Shown: piece by piece, positions 49,420 through 57,223 of the stretch | How positions within the stretch are numbered: position 1 is the stretch's first letter | Layout of the letters: each line of letters begins with the position of its first letter | Assembly (NCBI RefSeq): GCF_036195045.1 | Contig: NZ_CP108100.1 | Coordinates: 4,526,001 to 4,590,000 of the forward strand | Reading direction: 5' to 3' | Length of the DNA: 64,000 nt | DNA from: Streptomyces sp. NBC_00236 | GTDB taxonomy: Bacteria; Actinomycetota; Actinomycetes; Streptomycetales; Streptomycetaceae | Program-made: the position numbers and the translations under genes | The notes under the pieces: generated by a model | Databases searched by the model: none | Seen by the model: only the letters and a program-made list of their open reading frames with translations | Told to the model about the DNA's origin: nothing

Positions 49420-50361
49420 TCATGCGTCCTTGTCGAAGTCGGGCAGGTGGGGGTTGTCGGAGAGGTCGAGGACGAGCTTTCCGCGTGCGTGCTGTGCGTC
49501 GAGGCGTTGATGGGCCTCGACGATCTCGGTGAACGGGAGGGCTTTCACGGGGAGCTTCAGCGTCCCCGCGGCGATGCCGTCGAGAAGCGTGCTCAGCTGC
49601 GCCCGGCTGCGCCGCGTCTGGACGAGGCGGATCCCGTGCGATGCCATCGTCTCGGGCACCAGGGTGACCGCCTGGCCTCCGGCCGCGGCGACGGAAACGG
49701 CGATCTCGCCTGCCTCCTTCGACCCGGCGAGGTCGATGGACGCGGCGACGGGATGCCCGTCCGCAGCCGCCAGGATCCGGCCGGCGAGACCGGGACCGTA
49801 CGCGACCGGGATCGCGCCGAGGAGGCGCAGGTGCTCGTGGTTGGGCGTGCTCGCCGTGCCGATGACGGTGAGGCCGCGGGCGTGCGCCAACTGGGTGAGG
49901 ACCGTGCCGACGCCGCCGGCTGCTCCGTGGACGACGAGCACGTCGCCCGGCGTGAGCGACACCGCGTCGAGCGCGGTCAGCGCGGACTGGCCGACGCCGC
50001 TCAGGCCTCCGGCGAGCGCCCAGTCGAGGTCCGCCGGCTTGGTGTGGAGGAGGGTGCCGTCGGTCGTGACCAGGTCGGCGTCGGCGCCCTGGGCGCCCCA
50101 GCCGATGACCTCGTCGCCGGGCTGCCACTCGGGGTCGTCCGATTCGACGACGACGCCGGCGAACTCCGTCCCGAGGACCATCGGCACGCTTCCGCCGAAG
50201 GTGCCTGCGCGCCGACGGGCGTCGACGGGGTTCAGACCGCCGGTGCGCACGGCGACGCGTACCTGGCGTCGCCCCAGCGGGGGAGACGGGTGTTCCTCGA
50301 TGGCGATGACCGTCGGCGGGCCGAAGCGGCGTGCGACGGCGATGCGGCCGTTCCTCGACAT
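49420..50361 (-). CDS. NADP-dependent quinone oxidoreductase-like MDR protein, 313 aa
   Basis: This is a medium-chain dehydrogenase/reductase fold without catalytic zinc ligands. The N-domain carries RVAVRTGGLNPVDARRRAGT and MVLGTEFAGVVV. The Rossmann part has GDVLVVHGAAGGVGTVLTQL (AxxGxG) with VIGTAST. ENG-type C-terminal features include DAQHARGKLVLDL. It reduces quinones or enones with NADPH. A perfect 30-bp palindrome (50391-50420) sits 30 nt upstream of its start, and a copy lies upstream of the adjacent MarR gene, so it is very likely MarR-controlled. Confidence 0.88.
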   Translation of the reverse strand: MSRNGRIAVARRFGPPTVIAIEEHPSPPLGRRQVRVAVRTGGLNPVDARRRAGTFGGSVPMVLGTEFAGVVVESDDPEWQPGDEVIGWGAQGADADLVTTDGTLLHTKPADLDWALAGGLSGVGQSALTALDAVSLTPGDVLVVHGAAGGVGTVLTQLAHARGLTVIGTASTPNHEHLRLLGAIPVAYGPGLAGRILAAADGHPVAASIDLAGSKEAGEIAVSVAAAGGQAVTLVPETMASHGIRLVQTRRSRAQLSTLLDGIAAGTLKLPVKALPFTEIVEAHQRLDAQHARGKLVLDLSDNPHLPDFDKDA

Positions 50362-50390
50362 GACCTTCTCCTTCTCTGGGGGTGGTGCGA

Positions 50391-50420
50391 CCCATTTATC
50401 TGTAACTACAGATAAATGGG
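50391..50420. promoter_or_regulatory. Perfect 30-bp palindrome, MarR operator of the reductase operon
   Basis: Arms 50391-50404 and 50407-50420 (CCCATTTATCTGTA and its complement) with a 2-bp centre lie 30 nt before the reductase start. The core ATCTGTANNTACAGAT recurs at 50995-51020. Confidence 0.85.
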
Positions 50421-50488
50421 TTTCATTCCCTGCGGTCGGGGTGGTGTGGGATGCGTTCTGCGGGCGGGGCCGTGGTGGGCGTGTCGCT

Positions 50489-50956
50489 CTACGGGCGAGT
50501 GCGGGCGGGTGCCACGCCCTCGTGCGTCACCATGCGGCGGGCGAAGGCGAGGAGCGGTGCGACGTCCGCATCGTCGATGAGTGGCTCGAATTCCCGGGCG
50601 ATGCCGGCGAGGTGTGCCGCGGTGGCCCGCTCGATCAGGTCGGCTCCTCGTTCCGTCAGGGAGACCTGGATGACGCGTGCGTCGTCCGGGCTCGCCTCGC
50701 GGTTGACGAGTCCCGCCTCGGTCAGGCGGCTGATGAGGTGCGAAGCCGATCCCGAGCTGTAGAGGAGTGACTGTGCCAGCTGGGTGGTCCGGAGCGTGTG
50801 GTCCGGCGCCTCCCAGAGGGAGAGCAGTGCCTCGTACGCGGGAACGGTGAGCCCGTAGCCGTTCTTGAGTTCTGCCGCGAGGCCGGTCAGCATCGAGCGC
50901 TGGCCGAGCAGCAGGCCCCGCCAGATCTCCTGGCGCGGAGTCAGTGGAGTGGGCAT
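50489..50956 (-). CDS. MarR family transcriptional regulator, 155 aa
   Basis: The winged helix is typical: LTVPAYEALLSLWEAPDHTL, RTTQLAQSLLYSSGSASHLI (recognition helix, residues about 58-77) and the wing REASPDDARVIQVSLTERG. Dimerisation helices flank it. It is read towards the quinone-oxidoreductase, F420-type reductase and VOC genes. Its own promoter and theirs carry matching palindromes, so it most likely represses both and is released by an electrophilic or phenolic ligand. The ligand and any Cys-based redox sensing are not evident; no Cys is present. Confidence 0.92.
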   Translation of the reverse strand: MPTPLTPRQEIWRGLLLGQRSMLTGLAAELKNGYGLTVPAYEALLSLWEAPDHTLRTTQLAQSLLYSSGSASHLISRLTEAGLVNREASPDDARVIQVSLTERGADLIERATAAHLAGIAREFEPLIDDADVAPLLAFARRMVTHEGVAPARTRP

Positions 50957-50994
50957 GGTGAGCTCCGATCGGGGCTGCGGCTGAGGCGCGCTTC

Positions 50995-51020
50995 ACTTTA
51001 CCTGTATCTACAGATAAATG
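50995..51020. promoter_or_regulatory. Second MarR operator, upstream of marR
   Basis: TTTACCTGTA and TACAGATAAA face each other over TC; the right half is identical to that of the site at 50391-50420 and the left half differs at about two positions. It lies 39 nt before the marR start. Confidence 0.8.
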
Positions 51021-51115
51021 GCGAACAGGGGCTCCGGACACGAGGTGCGCGTGCGCTTCCGTGCGCACGGGTACCTCGTGCCCGGCTCGGGCTCATCGCG
51101 GGTCGCTCCGGGACC

Positions 51116-51135
51116 GGCCGGCGGCTTCGCCGGCC
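51116..51135. terminator. 8-bp hairpin downstream of the FAD oxidoreductase gene
   Basis: GGCCGGCG and CGCCGGCC flank GCTT, with further partial pairing outside. It is 25 nt past the stop of the oxidoreductase. Confidence 0.5.
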
Positions 51136-51153
51136 CGGCCGTTCTGCGTCCGG

Positions 51154-51250
51154 ACCCGCTCACCCCCGCCCCGACGGCCGGTCCGCGACCTTCGCGATCC
51201 GGTCCGTGCCGGGGCGCGGGGACGTGAGTTCGCGGCGGTCGGCCGCGCGG
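51154..51250 (-). repeat. Copy B of the repeat: authentic 3' end of the FAD oxidoreductase gene
   Basis: This segment holds the last 30 codons of the oxidoreductase and its stop. Degenerate copies occur at 45071-45165 and 48090-48157. It marks the right boundary of the suspected inserted region. Confidence 0.8.
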
Positions 51251-52551
51251 TAGGCGGCGTACATGCCGTGGACGCCGAGCCAGCGCAGGGGTTCGGGTTC
51301 CCAGCGGCGGACGCGGTGGTTGACCCAGGGGAGGGTGGTCAGTTCGGTGGGGCCGGACTGGCCGGAGTCCTGCTGGATGAGGTCGCGCAGGGTGCGGGCG
51401 GCGAGGTTGGTGGTGGCGACGCCCGAGCCGACGTAGCCGCCCGCCCAGCCGAGACCGGTGGAGCGGTCGAGGGTGGCGGTGGCGCACCAGTCGCGGGGGA
51501 CGCCGAGGACGCCGGACCAGGCGTGGGCGATCGGGGTGCCGGCGGTGGTGGGGAAGAGGCGGGTCAGGAGTTCGCGCAGGGCCTCGATGGTGGCGGGTTG
51601 CGTGCGGCCGTCGTTGTCGGTGGCGGAGCCGTAGCGGTAGGGGACGCCGCGGCCGCCGAGGGCGATGCGGTCGTCGGCGGTGCGCTGGGCGTACAGGTAG
51701 GCGTGGGCCATGTCGCCGAGGGTTTCGCGGCCGTCCCAGCCGATGGTGTCCCAGACGGAGGCGGGCAGGGGCTCGGTGATGATCATGGAGGAGTTCATCG
51801 GGAGCCAGGTGCGCTTCTGGCCCTTGAGGCCTGCGGTGAAGCCTTCGGTGCAGCGCAGGACGTACGGGGCGCGGACGGTGCCGTAGGGGGTGACGGCGTG
51901 TTTGGGCCTGATCTCGGTGACGGGGGTCGACTCGTGGATCGTGACGCCGAGTGCCTCCACGGTGTCGGCGAGGCCGGTGACCAGTTTCGCGGGGTGCAGC
52001 CGGGCGCCGTGCGGGGTCCAGGTGGAGCCGACGGCGCCGTTGACGCGGATGCGCTCGGCGGTCTCGCGGGCGCCGTGCAGGGTGCGGTCGGTTTCGCCGA
52101 AGGCGATCTCGACGCTGTGGAAGTCCTTGAGGCGGGCGAGTTGGGCGGGGGTGTACGCGACTTCGAGGACGCCGCCGCGGTGGATGTCGGCGTCGATCTT
52201 CTCTTCGGCGGCGACGTTGATGACTTCGGTGACGGTGTCGTTCATCGCCTGCTGGAGGCGGACGGCGGCGTCGTGGCCGTGGAGTTTCGCGTAGCGGTCG
52301 CGGCCGGCGATGCCGTTGTAGAGCCAGCCGCCGTTGCGCCCGGAGGCGCCGTAGCCGCAGAACTTGGCTTCCAGGACGGTGATGTTGAGGAAGGGGACGG
52401 CCTTCTTGAGGTAGTACGCCGTCCAGAGTCCGGTGTATCCGCCGCCGACGATGCAGACGTCGGCGGTGCTGTCGCCGGGCAGGGGTTCGCGGGGGGTCGG
52501 AATGCCCCGGTCCGCGTACCAGAAGGATATGCCGCCGTTGACGGTGCTCAT
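51160..52551 (-). CDS. FAD-dependent amine/amino-acid oxidoreductase (DAO/PuuB-like), 463 aa
   Basis: The FAD loop is DVCIVGGGYTGLWTAYYLKK (GxGxxG, residues 31-50), and ASGRNGGWLYNGIAGRD follows as in gamma-glutamylputrescine oxidase-like enzymes. C-terminal landmarks are HAWSGVLGVPRDWC and WAGGYVGSGVATTNLAARTL (second FAD contact). It oxidises a primary or secondary amine with release of ammonia or aldehyde; the substrate is not certain. The start is ATG 52551. Its 3' coding end exists in degenerate extra copies near tRNA-Thr and near 48.1 kb. Confidence 0.9.
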   Translation of the reverse strand: MSTVNGGISFWYADRGIPTPREPLPGDSTADVCIVGGGYTGLWTAYYLKKAVPFLNITVLEAKFCGYGASGRNGGWLYNGIAGRDRYAKLHGHDAAVRLQQAMNDTVTEVINVAAEEKIDADIHRGGVLEVAYTPAQLARLKDFHSVEIAFGETDRTLHGARETAERIRVNGAVGSTWTPHGARLHPAKLVTGLADTVEALGVTIHESTPVTEIRPKHAVTPYGTVRAPYVLRCTEGFTAGLKGQKRTWLPMNSSMIITEPLPASVWDTIGWDGRETLGDMAHAYLYAQRTADDRIALGGRGVPYRYGSATDNDGRTQPATIEALRELLTRLFPTTAGTPIAHAWSGVLGVPRDWCATATLDRSTGLGWAGGYVGSGVATTNLAARTLRDLIQQDSGQSGPTELTTLPWVNHRVRRWEPEPLRWLGVHGMYAAYRAADRRELTSPRPGTDRIAKVADRPSGRG

Positions 52552-52603
52552 GTTTCCCCTGCTGTCCGTGTGGCTGTGGAGTGCGGTGTTCTGTGGCGGG
52601 AGG

Positions 52604-53278
52604 TTACTGCTCGGGGCGGGGATTCGTCTTGTGGGCGGTGCGGGTGAGCGGGTAGCAGGCGAGGCCGATGAGGGCGGCGGTGAAGTGGCCGACGTCGGTG
52701 AAGGTGGCGCCGGTGACGAGGGGGGCGCCGTAGATGACGAGGACGGCGAAGAGGTAGACGTACCGCCAGGGGCGTGCCACGTAGTAGGTGAGGACGGCGA
52801 CGATGCCGGCGAGCGCGTAGCTGACGCCGACGTCGAGGGTGTTGACGGCGGTCTCGGGGGCGTGGCCGTGCTGGATGGCCCAGGCGAGGACGCCTTCGCT
52901 GACGAGGGTGGCGAGGACGTGGGCGGTGGCGGCGACGGTGAGCCAGCGCAGGGTGCCGAGGCGGCGTTCGGCGGGGGCGTGGAAGACGGTGTAGAGGGCG
53001 GCGTAGGGGAGCCAGGTGCCGCCGTCGATCCAGAAGGCGCTGCTGATGAGGACGCGGACGGGGTTGCGGGAGAGCTCGTGGATGTTGGTGGACCGCTGGC
53101 GGAGGAAGTCCTCCTCGAAGGCGGGTGACATCTGGTGGACGATGACGGTGGTGACGAAGAGGACGGTCAGCCAGATGTACGTGCCGGGTGCGCTGCGGAC
53201 CCAGGAGCCGGCGCTGCGGATCCACGCGGCGGGTGCGGGGCGGGGCCGTGTGGGCGGGGCGGGGTGGCTCGGGGGCAT
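52604..53278 (-). CDS. Rhomboid-like membrane protein, 224 aa
   Basis: It has about six membrane helices: TYIWLTVLFVTTVIVHQM, then FWIDGGTWLPYAALYTVFHA and onwards. VGVSYALAGIVAVLTYYVAR has a Ser in the place of the rhomboid GxSG nucleophile but the motif reads G-V-S-Y-A. DVGHFTAALIGLACYPL has a His at the position of the second catalytic residue. It is therefore related to rhomboid-like (rhomboid-rRNA-fold) proteins, with protease activity uncertain. I start at ATG 53278, only 33 nt from the divergent phosphotransferase gene. Confidence 0.82.
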   Translation of the reverse strand: MPPSHPAPPTRPRPAPAAWIRSAGSWVRSAPGTYIWLTVLFVTTVIVHQMSPAFEEDFLRQRSTNIHELSRNPVRVLISSAFWIDGGTWLPYAALYTVFHAPAERRLGTLRWLTVAATAHVLATLVSEGVLAWAIQHGHAPETAVNTLDVGVSYALAGIVAVLTYYVARPWRYVYLFAVLVIYGAPLVTGATFTDVGHFTAALIGLACYPLTRTAHKTNPRPEQ

Positions 53279-53311
53279 AGCCGATTGACGCACGCTCCTA
53301 GGATCGGTGGC

Positions 53312-54232
53312 GTGATTGACATTCCGGATGCGCTGATCGCCACTCAGACCAAGTACAACGGTGCGGCGGGGCGGGCGTTCGTGGCCGCGCTGCCGGGGAT
53401 GGCGGCGGATCTCCTGGAGCGGTGGGGGCTGCGTCCGGACGGTGCGGCCATGTACGGGGTGTGTGCGCTGGTTCTTCCGGTGGTGCGGGTGGCGGACGGG
53501 CGGCCGGCGGCGTTGAAGTTGCAGCCGGTGGACGAGGAGACGGCGGGGGAGCCGGTCGCGCTGCGGTGGTGGGGTGAGGCGGATGCGGGTGCGGTGGAGT
53601 TGCTGGAGCACGACGCGGTGACGGGGGCGATGTTGCTGGAGCGGTTGGACGGCGCGCGTGCGTTGTCGGGGGTGGCGGATGCGCGGGAGGCGGTGCGGGT
53701 CGTCGGGGGGCTGCTGGCGGGGCTGACGTCGGTACGGGTCGCGGAGGGGGCGGGGTTGCGGGGGCTGGGGGAGGTGGCGGCGCGGATGGTGGAGGCGGCG
53801 CCGGTGGTGGCGGCGCGGTTGGCGGATGCGGGGGAGCGGCAGCTGGTGGCGGACTGCGCGGCGGCGGTGCGGGAGGTGGCGGGGGAGCCGGGGGACCGGT
53901 TGCTGCACTGGGATCTGCATTTCGGGAATGTGCTGGCGGGGCGGGGTGAGGGCGGTGGACGGAGCGGCCGGTGGGTGGCGATCGATCCGAAGCCGTTGGT
54001 GGGTGATGCGGGGTTCGAGCTGTTTCCGGCGTTGGCGGACCGGTTCGACGCGGCGGACGTGGTGTGGCGGTTCGATCTGCTGACGGAGGCGCTGGGGCTG
54101 GACCGCGGGCGGGCGCGGGCGTGGACGCTGGGGAGGGTGCTGCAGAACGCGGGCTGGGAAACGGAGGAGGGCGGGCGTCGCCTGGTCCGGAAGCATGCCG
54201 AGCTGGCGCGGCGGTTGCTGGGGCGGGGGTAG
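53312..54232 (+). CDS. Aminoglycoside/hydroxyurea phosphotransferase family kinase, 306 aa
   Basis: The APH_6_hur-type layout is seen: LVLPVVRVADGRPAALKLQP (N lobe with Lys), GEPVALRWWGEADAGAVELL, DRLLHWDLHFGNVLAG (catalytic H-W-D-x-H-x2-N) and VAIDPKPLVGDAGFELFPAL (metal DPKP). Characterised members phosphorylate streptomycin or hydroxyurea; chromosomal Streptomyces copies may simply act on other small molecules. GTG 53312 has TAGGAT (53299-53304) 7 nt upstream, so the transcript is leaderless. Third codon positions are more G-rich than in the upstream transport operon. Confidence 0.87.
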   Translation: MIDIPDALIATQTKYNGAAGRAFVAALPGMAADLLERWGLRPDGAAMYGVCALVLPVVRVADGRPAALKLQPVDEETAGEPVALRWWGEADAGAVELLEHDAVTGAMLLERLDGARALSGVADAREAVRVVGGLLAGLTSVRVAEGAGLRGLGEVAARMVEAAPVVAARLADAGERQLVADCAAAVREVAGEPGDRLLHWDLHFGNVLAGRGEGGGRSGRWVAIDPKPLVGDAGFELFPALADRFDAADVVWRFDLLTEALGLDRGRARAWTLGRVLQNAGWETEEGGRRLVRKHAELARRLLGRG

Positions 54233-54301
54233 GGGAGCGCTGGTGTCGGCGGTTGGCGGGCCGGGGGTGGCGGGCGCGCCGGGGCTGTTTACGCTGCCTC
54301 C

Positions 54302-54775
54302 ATGATTCGTACTGCTACCGCTGCCGATGTTCCCGCGATTCACACGATGGTCCGTGAGCTGGCCGATTACGAGAAGGCGCTGCATGAGGCGAAGGCCTCC
54401 GAGGAGCAGTTGCACGAGGCGTTGTTCGGTGAGCGGCCTGCCGCGTACGCGCACGTCGCGGAGTCGGACGAGGACGGCGAGGCTGTCGGTTTCGCTCTGT
54501 GGTTCCTGAACTTCTCGACGTGGCGCGGGGTGCACGGCATCTACCTGGAGGACCTGTACGTGCGTCCCGAGCGGCGCGGCGGCGGGCACGGGAAGGCGCT
54601 GCTGACGGAGCTGGCGCGGATCTGTGTGGAGCGTGGTTATGAGCGGCTGGAGTGGTCGGTGCTGAACTGGAACGCCCCGTCCATCGCGTTCTACGAGTCC
54701 CTGGGCGCGCGGCCGCAGGACGAGTGGACGGTGTACCGGCTGACGGACGGGGCGTTGGCGGAGCTCGGGGGCTGA
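54302..54775 (+). CDS. GNAT acetyltransferase, spermidine/diamine (SSAT)-like, 157 aa
   Basis: The family signature is clear: ELADYEKALHEAKASEEQLH (residues 20-39), GFALWFLNFSTWRGVHGIYL, EDLYVRPERRGGGHGKALLT (acetyl-CoA loop) and LEWSVLNWNAPSIAFYESLG. SSAT-like enzymes acetylate polyamines or thialysine. TACGCT at 54290-54295 lies 6 nt before ATG, indicating a leaderless mRNA. It converges with the quinone-oxidoreductase gene, with only 13 nt between the stops. Confidence 0.9.
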   Translation: MIRTATAADVPAIHTMVRELADYEKALHEAKASEEQLHEALFGERPAAYAHVAESDEDGEAVGFALWFLNFSTWRGVHGIYLEDLYVRPERRGGGHGKALLTELARICVERGYERLEWSVLNWNAPSIAFYESLGARPQDEWTVYRLTDGALAELGG

Positions 54776-54788
54776 GGTCCCGCCCGGT

Positions 54789-55790
54789 TCAGGGGATGAG
54801 CACGACTTTGCCGGTCGTGCCGCGGGTTTCGAGGTCGCGGTGGGCGGCGGCTGCTTCGGCGAGCGGGTAGCGCTGGACGGCGGGGCGCAGCCGGCCGGCC
54901 GCGGCTTCGGCGAGGGCGCGGGTTTCGAGGGCGCGCAGGCCGCCGCCGCGTTGGATCATGGCGGGGCCGAGGACGCTCTCGGAGGTGATGGAGCGGGTGG
55001 CGAGTTCGTCGTCGGTGAAGGTGAGCGGGCGGCCGTCGTGGAGTCCGCTGCCGGACCAGCCGTAGACGATGTGCTGTCCGCCTTTGCCGAGGAGGTCGAC
55101 GGCGGCGCGGGCGGTGGTGGAACCGACGGAGTCGTACACGACGGTGGCGGTCCGGCCGAGGGTGTCGAGGTGGGCGCGGACGTGGCGGGGCCAGTCGGGG
55201 AGCGTGTAGTCGACGGCGAGGTCGGCGCCGTTGGCGTGGGCGAGTGCGACCTTGGCGGGGCCGCCGGCGAGGGCGATGACGGTGGCTCCGGCGTTCTTGG
55301 CGTACTGGACGAGCAGGGTGCCGATGCCGCCTGCGGCCGCGGTGACGACGGCGACGGAGTCCGGGCCGAGCGGCGTGAATCCGAGGATGCCGAGGGTGGT
55401 GCGGCCGGTGCCGATCATGGCGACGGCTGCGGCGTCGTCGAGGCCGTCGGGTACCGGGTGGAGCTTGTCGGCCTCGGTGACGGTGAGTTCGGCGTAGCCG
55501 CCGGGGGCGTTGCCGATGTGGGCGACGACGTGGCGGCCGAGCCAGGTGGGGTCGGTGCCCTCGCCGAGTGATTCGACGATGCCGGCGACCTCGCGGCCGG
55601 GGACGGTGGGCAGCGGGGTGGGGGCGGGGTACGGACCGGTCATGCCTTCGCGCAGGGCGGTGTCGAGGAGGTGTACGCCGGCGGCGCGGACGGCGATGCG
55701 GACCTGGCCGGGGCCGGGGACGGGGTCGTCGGTGTGTTCGTAGGTGAGGTTCTCGGCGGGGCCGAAGGTGTGGAGGCGGACGGCGTGCAT
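54789..55790 (-). CDS. NADPH:quinone oxidoreductase with a SoxR-type promoter, 333 aa
   Basis: The MDR-family enzyme opens MHAVRLHTFGPAENLTYEHT with GQVRIAVRAAGVHLLDTALR. It has VPGREVAGIVESLGEG, the Rossmann motif VAVVTAAAGGIGTLLVQYAK and a C-terminus HRDLETRGTTGKVVLIP typical of QorA. It reduces quinones with NADPH. The promoter has a 19-bp spacer filled by a CCTCAAG/CTTGAGG palindrome, the design used by SoxR. A quinone reductase (SCO4266) is a known SoxR target in S. coelicolor, and this may be its counterpart. Start ATG 55790. Confidence 0.9.
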   Translation of the reverse strand: MHAVRLHTFGPAENLTYEHTDDPVPGPGQVRIAVRAAGVHLLDTALREGMTGPYPAPTPLPTVPGREVAGIVESLGEGTDPTWLGRHVVAHIGNAPGGYAELTVTEADKLHPVPDGLDDAAAVAMIGTGRTTLGILGFTPLGPDSVAVVTAAAGGIGTLLVQYAKNAGATVIALAGGPAKVALAHANGADLAVDYTLPDWPRHVRAHLDTLGRTATVVYDSVGSTTARAAVDLLGKGGQHIVYGWSGSGLHDGRPLTFTDDELATRSITSESVLGPAMIQRGGGLRALETRALAEAAAGRLRPAVQRYPLAEAAAAHRDLETRGTTGKVVLIP

Positions 55791-55833
55791 GGTGGGCTCC
55801 CCGGGGTGTGGTCTCGGTGTGCCCACCCTCCGG

Positions 55834-55855
55834 CCTCAAGTGCGCTTGAGGTCAA
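55834..55855 (-). promoter_or_regulatory. SoxR-type operator in a 19-bp-spaced promoter
   Basis: CCTCAAG (55834-55840) and CTTGAGG (55845-55851) flank TGCG. On the minus strand TTGACC (55850-55855) forms the -35 and, after exactly 19 bp, GAGGGT could be the -10. Long spacing around such a palindrome is the mark of SoxR/MerR activation by DNA distortion. No soxR gene is in the window. Confidence 0.82.
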
Positions 55856-55931
55856 GCGGTGTGCCGGCGTGGGGTGGTGTTCCCGGCCGGACCGGCGGGG
55901 CGTTGTCAGTGGGGTGCGTCACGATGGGGGG

Positions 55932-56642
55932 ATGGTGCGCAGCGGCGGTAGTGGTGGCGGTACGGGCAGGGCCGGCAGGGGAGCGAAGGGCGGGGTCGCC
56001 GAGGCCCGGCGCCCGGAGGTGCGGCTGCCTGTGCTGGTGGCGTACGAGGGCGGTGGGCTGGAGCCGGACGGGGATTACGACGGTGTGCGGTTCGACGGGG
56101 TGGATCTGGCGGACGAGTCGGGTCCGGGGGCGCGTTTCATGGACTGCGCGCTGGACGGCTGCGCTCTGGACCGTACGGAGCTGGTCAGGGCCCGGTTCAT
56201 CGACTCGGTGCTGACGGGGGTGCGGGGGGTGGGCACCGATCTCGCGGGGGTGGCGCTGCGGGATGTGGAGATCGTGGACGCGCGTCTGGGCGGGGTGCAG
56301 ATGCACGGTGCGGTGCTGGAGCGGGTCCTGATCAGGGGCGGGAAGATCGACTACCTGAATCTGCGGAAGGCCCGGCTGAAGGACGTGGTGTTCGAGGGGT
56401 GTGTGTTGTCCGAGCCGGATTTCGGGGATGCGCAGCTGACCCGGGTGGAGTTCCGGGACTGTGTGCTGAAGCGGGCCGATTTCAGTGCGGCGCGGATGGA
56501 GTCGGTGGATCTGCGGACGGTCGCGGAGCTGGACATCGCGCGGGGCGTGGAGCGGCTGGCCGGTGCGGTGATCAGTCCGTCGCAGCTGATGGAGCTGGCT
56601 CCGGCGTTCGCGGCGCAGATCGGGGTGCGGGTGGAGGTGTGA
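55932..56642 (+). CDS. Pentapeptide-repeat-like protein, 236 aa
   Basis: Residues about 55-195 hold repeated A(D/N)LXX-type units in looser form: VRFDGVDLADESGPGARFMD, CALDRTELVRARFIDSVLTG, LNLRKARLKDVVFEGCVLSE and FRDCVLKRADFSAARMESVD, giving a right-handed square helix. The first 40 residues are Gly/Arg-rich. Some pentapeptide proteins mimic DNA and shield gyrase, but no such role can be inferred. ATG 55932 is the only start outside the divergent reductase gene and its operator. Confidence 0.82.
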   Translation: MVRSGGSGGGTGRAGRGAKGGVAEARRPEVRLPVLVAYEGGGLEPDGDYDGVRFDGVDLADESGPGARFMDCALDGCALDRTELVRARFIDSVLTGVRGVGTDLAGVALRDVEIVDARLGGVQMHGAVLERVLIRGGKIDYLNLRKARLKDVVFEGCVLSEPDFGDAQLTRVEFRDCVLKRADFSAARMESVDLRTVAELDIARGVERLAGAVISPSQLMELAPAFAAQIGVRVEV

Positions 56643-56663
56643 CGGGAGCCGCCGGCGGCCGGG

Positions 56664-57161
56664 TCAGAGGCGGGGGAAGCGGGCCTGGAGGTCCCAGACG
56701 GTGGGGTTGTCGGCGAGGCCTTCGTGCATGTCGGCGAGGTCGGCGATGAGGTCGTGCAGGAAGTCGCGGGCCTCGCGGCGCAGCAGGGAGTGGCTGAAGG
56801 TGAGGGGGGCTTCCTCGGCGGGCATCCAGTCGGCCTCGACGTCGACCCAGCCGAAGCGGCGCTCGAAGAGCATGCGGTCGGAGGACTCGGTGAAGTCGAG
56901 TTCGGCGAACTGGCGGCGGTGCGAGCGGTTGCCGCGGGGGTCCTGGTCGATCTTCTCGACGATGTCGCACAGCGCCCAGGCGAAGTCGAGCACCGGTACC
57001 CATCCCCAGGCTGTGGATACTTCGCGGTCCTCCTTGGTGTCCGCGAGGTAGACGTCCCCGGAGAAGAGATCGTGGCGCAGGGCGTGGACGTCCGCTCGGC
57101 GGTAGTCGGTCTGCGGGGGATCGGGGAAGCGTCGGGAGAGGGAGTAGCCGATGTCGAGCAC
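56664..57161 (-). CDS. Hypothetical protein, 165 aa
   Basis: The protein is soluble and acidic with many aromatic residues: FPDPPQTDYRRADVHALRHD, VSTAWGWVPVLDFAWALCDI, RFGWVDVEADWMPAEEAPLT and LLRREARDFLHDLIADLADM. I recognise no catalytic motif or named family. The C-terminal helix looks like a dimerisation or partner-binding element. The GTG start at 57161 avoids a much longer frame that is shadow. It converges with the pentapeptide gene and precedes nothing on its own strand within 40 nt, so it may be monocistronic. Confidence 0.65.
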   Translation of the reverse strand: MLDIGYSLSRRFPDPPQTDYRRADVHALRHDLFSGDVYLADTKEDREVSTAWGWVPVLDFAWALCDIVEKIDQDPRGNRSHRRQFAELDFTESSDRMLFERRFGWVDVEADWMPAEEAPLTFSHSLLRREARDFLHDLIADLADMHEGLADNPTVWDLQARFPRL

Positions 57162-57223
57162 GGTTCGATGGTGTCATGCCCGGCGGGCCGCTCCCGCATC
57201 AGTGGAGGCGGGGGCGGGATCGC

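Noticed and set aside
52604..54589. A 661-residue minus-strand open frame
   Set aside because: Only the last 224 residues are the rhomboid-like protein; the upstream part is antisense to the phosphotransferase and GNAT genes and is Pro/Arg/His-rich shadow.
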